5,991 nucleotides of DNA from JAEXNA01 sp050486105 (GTDB lineage Bacteria; Vulcanimicrobiota; Xenobia; Xenobiales; JADMJV01): contig JBJHCR010000371.1 in assembly GCA_050486105.1 (NCBI GenBank), forward strand, positions 1 to 5,991, read 5' to 3'. Within the stretch, counting starts at the first letter, position 1. Every line of letters starts with the position of its first letter. The position numbers and the translations under genes were made by a program. This document shows, one piece after another, positions 1 through 5,200 of this stretch. The notes under the pieces were generated by a model. That model made no database searches. It saw only the letters and a list, made by a program, of their open reading frames with translations, and was not told the DNA's origin.

Positions 1-371
1 ACGCTTTCAGGACTGAAGAGGGCGAAAAAGTCGATAAGGCCGAGGTCGCCTCTGGCGCTCTCAAAGTTGCTTCAGGCGTAGCCCTTGCCATTCCCGGCGG
101 GTTGCCGGTCTCTGCGGCCCTCGGACTCACTGCCATGGCTATCGATCACCGAGAAACTCTCGGCAAGGGAGCTAAAGCTGTAGGGAAAGGGCTCAAAAAG
201 GGAGCCGAAACAGTCGGTGGTCTGGCCAATAGAGGTGCGGAAACGGCAAAAGAAGTGACTCAGGAGGTAGCCGATAGTGTCCGAGAGGCCGCAGTCAACA
301 CTGGAAAGAAGACCGCCCGAGGGCTAGCCAAAGGGGCTGGAAAAATCATCGGTGGTGCACTAGGAATTTGA
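1..371 (+). CDS. 3' part of a Gly/Ala/Lys-rich helical protein of unknown function
   Basis: The reading frame is open from the window edge (first complete codon at position 3) to a TGA at 369-371, giving 122 visible residues. No convincing start lies inside: an internal TTG at 102 has no good ribosome binding site, and the frame continues upstream of it, so the gene most likely begins before the window. The visible part starts with a charged segment. A roughly 25-residue Ala/Gly/Val/Leu-rich stretch follows (about residues 20-47, with a Pro-Gly-Gly break), which could be a membrane-associated or buried helical hairpin. The rest is a long Lys/Glu/Ala amphipathic region with recurring patterns such as KGAKAVGKGLKKGAETV and RGAETAKEV. 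It ends in a Gly-rich tail, GAGKIIGGALGI. The composition recalls LEA-like or apolipoprotein-like helices, but I do not recognise a family. It converges with the protease gene. Confidence 0.6.
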   Translation, partial: AFRTEEGEKVDKAEVASGALKVASGVALAIPGGLPVSAALGLTAMAIDHRETLGKGAKAVGKGLKKGAETVGGLANRGAETAKEVTQEVADSVREAAVNTGKKTARGLAKGAGKIIGGALGI

Positions 372-493
372 AACTCCGGAGGCCGATCTGAACTCTTCCT
401 AAGCGCGCAATTATATCGTTGGTCGGAGGGCCGCTTCGTAAGGCTATTTCCGCCATCCACCGACGCTTCAGTGTCAACAAGCCCTAAGCAGAA

Positions 494-509
494 CGAGAAA
501 GCCTTCTCG
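494..509. terminator. Small hairpin between convergent genes, possible weak terminator
   Basis: A perfect 6-bp inverted repeat (CGAGAA, 4-nt loop AGCC, TTCTCG) lies in the 171-bp gap between the two convergent genes. The stem is short and only half GC. No clean T-run follows on the plus strand; on the minus strand the sequence after it (TTCTGCTT) is only mildly T-rich. It may help end transcription of the protease gene, but the hairpin could be chance. Nothing else in the gap (372-542) looks like a gene or a strong terminator. Confidence 0.22.
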
Positions 510-542
510 ACAACCTAGCAACCTCGCAGAAGCATCATCGGG

Positions 543-2786
543 TTAGGCTCGCTGGCCAAGCACCTGGAAGTTGGCGAAGCTGAATCCCTCTTCCTCGTAA
601 GATTGATCGCTTTGGAGTCGGAAACGAACTTGCACCTTTTGTCCGTCGAACTCCGAAAGATCCAAGATTTGGGTGGCCCAGTCGCTGCCTCCGGTGAAGG
701 TCCTCAGGGTGGTCCACTCTGGTTCTTCCACACTCGCCTGGGCAACCTCAAGTTCGACTTTGTCGTAGCCCTCTTCGAGCTGGTGAAGCGCCTCGAATAT
801 CAAGGTCGAACCGCTAAAGCTGGACAGATCTATGGTAGGTGAAGTTAGGGCATGGTCGGCCCGACTGGGGTAATTCTGGCCCGGGGAATCACTGAACACG
901 GTGCGCCCATCAACCTCGTGCAGACCCCAGGAACCCTCCATTTGCCATCCAGAAGTGGCAGGAGTCACTTCTTCTGCGAAAGCCACATCGGCAGCTGGCA
1001 CGCTCACCTTAACCTGAGCTAAGGGAGAAGCATTACTCACGTTGTCGAAAGCCTGAACCGCGAAATAGAGATCTCGGCCTTGAGTCTGAGGAGTGAGCTT
1101 GAGTTCCAGATGCTCTTGCTCACCCGCGTCCTTAGGTTTGGCAATGGTTAGCAAGGGGGCAGCTAAGTACTGCTCTAAAGTCTCGATCGGGGCGTCGGAC
1201 ACCCTCACATCGTACGAGGTTGCCCGACCTTCGAACTCGTCGTCTCCGGGGGCCAAGAAACTCAAGACCACCCCGTTGGGTCCGGTGGCCCGACCTTCCA
1301 GTGAACGCAACTCCCCAGGGGCGATCTCTTCGTCATCCAGAGCGTTAGATGCATTCAGACGACGGTTGGTCGCCACTTTTCCGGCCAGACTGTTGAGACG
1401 CTCGGCTCCGTTCATGAGACGCTCTTTCAACTCGTCGTTGGTGATCTGTGGGTTGTTGGCCACCAACAGACCGGCCACTCCAGCTACGTGAGGTGCGGCC
1501 ATAGAGGTGCCGGATTTGTTGGCGTAGCCTCCACCGGGCATAGTGGAGTAGATCTGCACTCCTGGTGCTCCAAGGTCAACGCTTCCAGGGCCGAAGTTGG
1601 AAAAGCGGGCCAAATTGTCATTGCGATCCGTGGCCGCGACTCGAATACTGTTGTCTCCGAGATCGTAGTTGTTCGGAAAGAACGGCCTCTGGTCATTGTT
1701 GGTTCCGTTATTTCCGGCTGCCATGACGTGGAAAGCCGAGGATTTCTCAAAGGCTTCCTGGATCAGCTGATTGGCCTGGGGACCACCCCAAGAATTGTTG
1801 GTAATGCGTGCCCCGTTCTTGGTGGCATAGAGAAGCCCACGAAGGATAGCATCCGAGGTCGTCCGTCCGCTGTCGTCAAAGATCTTAATGGGCATGATTT
1901 GGGCCTTCCAATTGACCCCGGTGATACCCTCACCATTGTCTCCTCGAGCAGCGATCGTTCCAGCCACGTGCGTCCCATGGGAATGGCCATCCATGGGGTC
2001 CCCAGTATTGGCAAAAGCGTTGTATCCGAATACATCGTCGATGATTCCATTGCCGTCATCGTCCTTGCCGTTTGCAGTTTCTTTGGGATTGCGCCAAATA
2101 TTATCTTTGAGATCAGGATGGTTGTAATCAACTCCCGTGTCGAGAACAGCGATCACCACATCTTGAGATCCTACGGTCCTCTCCCAAGCCTCGGGAGCAT
2201 CGATGTCCGCGTCGGCCCTTCCCCCGTCCTGTCCAACATTGTGCAGCCCCCAGAGTTTGGGATCGAGGTCGTTAGGGATGCGACCCTGTTCGGTGCTGAG
2301 GCCGGAGTTGGAGGCTTGGTTGCCCTGCGACACTTCCCCTTCGTCAGGGGCCTCATCGAGGTAGATAATCTCATTGGGCACAGCAAGTTCGACTCTGGGA
2401 TCGTCTTTGAGTCGAGAAAGAGCTTCCTCGGTGGACAGTCCCTGCGGAAGTTGCAGACGAACGACTTCTCCGTCGAATGACTTGAAAAGATCTTCTGGAA
2501 ACTCAAAACGCTCAGCGACTTTAGCCCCAAGACTCTCGATCAAGCTCTGCTGATCCGACTTAAAAAGTGAGGAACTCGTCTTGATGATGACTTCTCCCTC
2601 GATATGACGAGGCCGAGTGTCGATGTCCGGCTTGGCTTCTGACGTGCTCTCTAGCTGAGAGGCGGAAAAGCTATCCTCGGGAACGACCAGTGGATCGGCC
2701 TCTTGTGCCAAAATCGAAGAACCTCCGACCACGCTCGGCAGGCGCGAAGGTTGAGATTGGTGAGACGGACCTAAAGGATTGAGCAT
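543..2786 (-). CDS. Subtilisin-family (S8) serine protease with propeptide, FN3-like and jelly-roll domains
   Basis: This 747-residue protein is a serine endopeptidase. Residues 1-60 are Ser/Pro/Gln-rich and look disordered. Residues 62-145 match a fervidolysin-like inhibitory propeptide, beginning GEVIIK and ending near VPNEIIYL. The peptidase domain spans about 175-482. Its catalytic residues are Asp216 (VLDTGVD), His270 (SHGTHVAG) and Ser428 (GTSMAAPHVAG), with oxyanion Asn359 (AAGNNG), so it should be active. An Asp/Gly/Asn-rich insertion (DDDGNGIIDD, 242-251) is typical of calcium-stabilised subtilases. Residues about 495-597 resemble a fibronectin-III fold. Residues 610-745 resemble the jelly-roll domain found at the C-terminus of secreted metallo- and serine proteases (TSPTIDL, GYDKVELEV, VQVRFRLQSD). 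The ATG has GGAGGT just upstream. Extracellular action is likely from the domains, yet no hydrophobic signal peptide is visible, so the export route is unknown. Substrate is unknown. Confidence 0.95.
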   Translation of the reverse strand: MLNPLGPSHQSQPSRLPSVVGGSSILAQEADPLVVPEDSFSASQLESTSEAKPDIDTRPRHIEGEVIIKTSSSLFKSDQQSLIESLGAKVAERFEFPEDLFKSFDGEVVRLQLPQGLSTEEALSRLKDDPRVELAVPNEIIYLDEAPDEGEVSQGNQASNSGLSTEQGRIPNDLDPKLWGLHNVGQDGGRADADIDAPEAWERTVGSQDVVIAVLDTGVDYNHPDLKDNIWRNPKETANGKDDDGNGIIDDVFGYNAFANTGDPMDGHSHGTHVAGTIAARGDNGEGITGVNWKAQIMPIKIFDDSGRTTSDAILRGLLYATKNGARITNNSWGGPQANQLIQEAFEKSSAFHVMAAGNNGTNNDQRPFFPNNYDLGDNSIRVAATDRNDNLARFSNFGPGSVDLGAPGVQIYSTMPGGGYANKSGTSMAAPHVAGVAGLLVANNPQITNDELKERLMNGAERLNSLAGKVATNRRLNASNALDDEEIAPGELRSLEGRATGPNGVVLSFLAPGDDEFEGRATSYDVRVSDAPIETLEQYLAAPLLTIAKPKDAGEQEHLELKLTPQTQGRDLYFAVQAFDNVSNASPLAQVKVSVPAADVAFAEEVTPATSGWQMEGSWGLHEVDGRTVFSDSPGQNYPSRADHALTSPTIDLSSFSGSTLIFEALHQLEEGYDKVELEVAQASVEEPEWTTLRTFTGGSDWATQILDLSEFDGQKVQVRFRLQSDQSYEEEGFSFANFQVLGQRA

Positions 2787-2789
2787 TTG

Positions 2790-2795
2790 ACCTCC
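2790..2795 (-). promoter_or_regulatory. Ribosome binding site of the protease gene
   Basis: GGAGGT lies on the minus strand, 3 nt before the ATG at 2786-2784 (4 nt counted from GGAGG). The next in-frame codon track upstream runs into a TGA within about 30 nt, with no other start. The ATG at 2786 is therefore the real start, which matters because the resulting N-terminus lacks a signal peptide. Confidence 0.75.
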
Positions 2796-2827
2796 ATTGT
2801 GAAGTGTACCTCAGAAACCCTTCTCAA

Positions 2828-2848
2828 CTGTAACAAAGTTGTTAACAG
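2828..2848. promoter_or_regulatory. Imperfect palindrome upstream of the protease gene
   Basis: The 99-bp gap between the dehydrogenase stop and the protease start contains TAACAA-AG-TTGTTA (2831-2844). One unpaired base extends it to CTGT/ACAG arms at 2828-2848. It lies about 42-62 bp upstream of the protease ATG, where an operator or activator site would sit. It is AT-rich and has no T-run, so it does not look like an intrinsic terminator for the dehydrogenase gene. I could not find a well-spaced -35/-10 pair nearby. A TTGAGA and a TACACT downstream on the minus strand are only 13 nt apart. Confidence 0.3.
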
Positions 2849-2885
2849 CTCCGGGCACAAAACGAAAGCTCGGTCTGCCCTCCCC

Positions 2886-3677
2886 CTATTGGGCGGTCCA
2901 TCCCCCGTCCAGAGAAATACTTGATCCGGTGATGTTGTTTGCGGCCGAGGTCAGCAGAAAGGCAACCGTCTCAGCGATCTGTTCCACGGTAACGAAGGCT
3001 CCGGTGGGTTGAGCAGATAGGAGCACCTGCTCCACCACTTCTTGCTCGGTCATCCCTCGAGCTTTGGCGGTATCGGGGATCTGCTTTTCGACCAAAGGGG
3101 TCATAACGTAACCAGGACAGATCGCCACACAAGTCACTCCGAACTTAGCCCCCTCCAGAGCAACCGTCTTTGTCAGACCCAAGATTCCATGCTTGGCGGC
3201 CACGTAGGCGGCCTTATAGGGTGAGGCCACCAGAGAGTGGGCTGAGGCGATATTGATGATACGCCCCCAACCGGAAAGCTTCATCTCGGGAAACACGGAG
3301 CGGATAGTGTGGAAGGCTGAGGACAGGTTCACAGCAATGATGTCATCCCAAAGCTCGAAGGGGAACTCCTCCACCGGGCTAACATGCTGAATTCCAGCAC
3401 AATTAACCAAGACCGAGATCGGCCCGAAATCGGCCTTCGCTTGGTCGAGCATCGCAAGAATCTGTGCCGGCACCCGAAGGTCCGCGGAGGCGAACCTAAC
3501 AAGACCTTTCTCGATGGACCTGAAGAGCTCAAAAAAAGACGCCTCCCCACCGTCCGGAAGCAATCCGTTGACACTCACTCGGTAGCCAAGGTCGAGAAGT
3601 TGTTGGGAAATCCCAAGCCCTATCCCCGAGGTGCCCCCGGTGACGAATGCGTGCCCTTTTTTTGCAGCAGTATCCAA
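2886..3677 (-). CDS. bdhA: D-3-hydroxybutyrate dehydrogenase (classical SDR)
   Basis: This 263-residue enzyme should catalyse NAD-dependent interconversion of D-3-hydroxybutyrate and acetoacetate (EC 1.1.1.30) in the cytoplasm, a step in polyhydroxybutyrate or ketone-body use. It shows the Rossmann motif TGGTSGIG (13-20), NCAG (92-95), and the SDR catalytic set Asn117, Ser145, Tyr158 and Lys162. It also has the substrate-carboxylate residues known from bacterial 3-hydroxybutyrate dehydrogenases: Gln97, His147, Lys155 and Gln199. These are each shifted by +3 from the Pseudomonas fragi numbering as I recall it. The stretches INIASAHSLVASPYKAAYVA, CPGYVMTPLVEKQIPD and the C-terminal DGGWTAQ are hallmarks of this subfamily. 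The active-site Trp of the P. fragi enzyme in CPGW is Tyr190 here. The start is a TTG; no other start lies before the Rossmann motif. It follows the regulator gene by 17 nt, so co-transcription is likely. The length is normal for the family. Confidence 0.93.
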   Translation of the reverse strand: MDTAAKKGHAFVTGGTSGIGLGISQQLLDLGYRVSVNGLLPDGGEASFFELFRSIEKGLVRFASADLRVPAQILAMLDQAKADFGPISVLVNCAGIQHVSPVEEFPFELWDDIIAVNLSSAFHTIRSVFPEMKLSGWGRIINIASAHSLVASPYKAAYVAAKHGILGLTKTVALEGAKFGVTCVAICPGYVMTPLVEKQIPDTAKARGMTEQEVVEQVLLSAQPTGAFVTVEQIAETVAFLLTSAANNITGSSISLDGGWTAQ

Positions 3678-3685
3678 CTTGTGCT

Positions 3686-3692
3686 CTCTCCT
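3686..3692 (-). promoter_or_regulatory. Ribosome binding site supporting the TTG start of the dehydrogenase
   Basis: AGGAGAG on the minus strand lies 8 nt before the TTG at 3677-3675 and sits wholly within the 17-nt gap after the regulator's TAG stop. It decides the start, because no ATG or GTG is available before the essential nucleotide-binding motif. The tight gap would allow translational coupling with the regulator. Confidence 0.65.
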
Positions 3693-3694
3693 GC

Positions 3695-5044
3695 CTAATC
3701 GGTGGCAAATCGCTCCAGAAGGGCAGAGAGCTCTTCTTCTTCACCGCCGACCATGGCCTTTCTCTTGAGCAATTGCAGCGTTGTCCCCAGGGGGCTGGTC
3801 ACCAACCAAATGGTGTCCACCAGTTCCAAGAGCAGGGTGTATCCCAGACCTAGAGAGACTTGAGTTGAAAAGCCCGGCCGAAATAAGGTTTCAGGAAGGT
3901 CCTCGGATCTGATCCCACGACCTCGGTCGCTCACCCTGATGGTGATCCCATCGACTCCTAAACTCCCTTGACAAACCCCATCCACAGCGTGCTTTATGGC
4001 GTTTGTGATCGCCTCCCCTGCAGCTAGGACGAGATCCTCGATCTGCTCTTCGGAAAACCCACCCTGGAGACCAAGCTCTCGAAAGGCCTCTCGAGCCTGA
4101 GAATACTCTTCTGGTCCATCCAGCCTGTACTCGAAGGCCACTTCTTCAAGCTCAGGCAACTCTTCAATGTCTATGAGGTGAAGTCGTCCGCCGGTGACCG
4201 CTTTCACCACTTGAGTGTAGAACGATTTTTTCTTCTTTTCAGACTCTACCAAACGCCGTGTCATGCTCTGAAGTTGCTCGTGGCTCAACTTGCGCTCCGT
4301 GATATCACGAGAGATTCCCACCAACCCGCCTCCGGCCTCTGCATCGAGAGGCACTTTGGTGGTGGAAAACCAACGCAGTCTTCCGTCAGGTGGGGTGAAG
4401 CAATGCAGAGCATCGACCACCGGCTGATGTTCCGCAATGACTCTATCGTCTTCTTGGGTGATTCGAGCCGCTTCCGTAGGAGAGAAGAAATCCCAGTCAC
4501 CCTTGCCGATCAGTAGGGCCGGATCGGAAACGCCGACCAACTCGGCCTTCGCCTGATTCACGCGAGTGAATCGACGGTGGGCATCCTTAAAGTAAATGAT
4601 GTCCGGGCTGTGCTCCATGAGTTGCTGCAGAAGTTGCTGCTCGACTTCTAATCGACGAACGAGATCATAGTGTGCTGCGGCTTGAGAGAGGGTGAGGCGA
4701 AGCTCCATTGGGGCCCAGGGCTTAGCAAAATAGGCATAAATGTGGCCTCGAGCGACTGCTCGAGAGACGGATTCAACGTTGTCATAGCCGGTGAGTAACA
4801 CTCGAGTCGCGCTGGAAACTCGAGCTACCTCGTTGAGGAAATCTGCGGCTCCATTGGTGACCTGCTCATCGGCCACTAGAACTGCGATCGGCAGGTTCTT
4901 GAGAATCTCCAAGGAAACCGAAAAATCCCGTGATGTGTGGATCACGAAAAGGTCTTTCAAAAGCTCGGTCAGGGTCTGCTGTATGCGCACATCCCCTTCC
5001 ATTAGAAGGATATGATGTTTCGTCGGGCTAGTCTCCGAACTCAT
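3695..5044 (-). CDS. REC-PAS-GHKL ATPase regulator (SpoIIAB/RsbW-like ATPase domain, no H-box)
   Basis: This is a 449-residue signalling protein, probably cytoplasmic, with no membrane segment. Residues 11-125 are a receiver domain: acidic Glu16, phosphoacceptor Asp59 (VLVADEQ), Thr85 (LLTGYDN) and Lys108 (YFAKPW). Residues 140-255 are a PAS/PAC domain (HSPDIIYFKD, WFSTTKVPLD, GISRDITERK). A charged, probably coiled linker follows (255-290, EKKKKSFYTQVVKAVTGG). Residues 305-427 are a GHKL ATPase: N-box Glu344 and Asn348 (AAGEAITNAIKHA), Asp373-X-Gly-X-Gly (DRGRGI) and a GLGYTLLLELVD lid motif. The lid and N-box resemble anti-sigma serine kinases of the SpoIIAB/RsbW type more than histidine kinases, and no HisKA H-box is visible. 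The ATG at 5044 has AGGAAG 8 nt upstream and immediately precedes the receiver fold. An upstream TTG at 5140 would only add 32 unconserved-looking residues. The target is unknown. Confidence 0.9.
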   Translation of the reverse strand: MSSETSPTKHHILLMEGDVRIQQTLTELLKDLFVIHTSRDFSVSLEILKNLPIAVLVADEQVTNGAADFLNEVARVSSATRVLLTGYDNVESVSRAVARGHIYAYFAKPWAPMELRLTLSQAAAHYDLVRRLEVEQQLLQQLMEHSPDIIYFKDAHRRFTRVNQAKAELVGVSDPALLIGKGDWDFFSPTEAARITQEDDRVIAEHQPVVDALHCFTPPDGRLRWFSTTKVPLDAEAGGGLVGISRDITERKLSHEQLQSMTRRLVESEKKKKSFYTQVVKAVTGGRLHLIDIEELPELEEVAFEYRLDGPEEYSQAREAFRELGLQGGFSEEQIEDLVLAAGEAITNAIKHAVDGVCQGSLGVDGITIRVSDRGRGIRSEDLPETLFRPGFSTQVSLGLGYTLLLELVDTIWLVTSPLGTTLQLLKRKAMVGGEEEELSALLERFATD

Positions 5045-5200
5045 GTCGGCCGCTTCCTGTGAAAAGGTCTTTCCCCCTTTTGTGTTTCTTCCCCGGAATT
5101 TGAGCGTTAGCCACTCGGTCACAAAAGCCCTGGAAACCAAGAGATAGGTGAGGAGATTTTTTTGCAGAAAGGCGCTGGCAGATCCGAAGAAAGACAGTGT
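5045..5200. other. Divergent intergenic region between the regulator and the aldehyde dehydrogenase
   Basis: These 156 bp separate the two divergent starts and must hold promoters for both genes unless transcription enters from further away. I see no good sigma-70 or sigma-54 promoter on either strand: the best -35-like TTGTGA on the minus strand pairs, at 17 nt, with a poor AAATTC. No strong inverted repeat is visible. A plus-strand AGGAGA followed by a T-run and TTG at 5162 is an alternative start region for the aldehyde dehydrogenase. Confidence 0.45.
5053..5058 (-). promoter_or_regulatory. Ribosome binding site fixing the start of the regulator
   Basis: AGGAAG on the minus strand stands 8 nt before the ATG at 5044-5042. 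This supports that start over the in-frame TTG at 5140 and gives a protein that begins about ten residues before its receiver domain, the usual arrangement. Confidence 0.65.

Noticed and set aside
102..371. A complete 89-residue protein starting at TTG 102
   Set aside because: The same frame is open without a stop back to the window edge with similar composition, and no convincing ribosome binding site precedes the TTG. A longer gene cut by the edge is more likely.
1488..2480. A 330-codon open frame on the plus strand opposite the protease gene
   Set aside because: It lies wholly antisense to the conserved catalytic domain, shows no family motifs, and its sequence reads as the complement of the protease codons. 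The protease frame has an intact triad and a strong ribosome binding site, so this is a shadow.
2849..2885. Intrinsic terminator after the dehydrogenase gene
   Set aside because: Only a 5-bp GGGCA/TGCCC pairing with a long loop can be drawn, and no T-run follows it on the minus strand. Read-through toward the protease gene cannot be excluded.
4747..4824. Four CTCGAG palindromes within 78 bp, and seven in the window, looking like a repeated protein-binding site
   Set aside because: Their spacings (12, 42 and 18 nt) are all multiples of three. Each of these four is an Arg CGA codon in the regulator gene preceded by a codon ending in CT and followed by one beginning with G. This is codon choice, not a regulatory array.
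5042..5140. TTG at 5140 as the start of the regulator, adding 32 residues
   Set aside because: The internal ATG at 5044 has AGGAAG at good spacing and precedes the receiver fold directly. The extra residues show no domain or signal peptide.
5045..5200. Sigma-54 promoter suggested by TGGC on the minus strand
   Set aside because: The required GC element at the -12 position is absent at the correct spacing.
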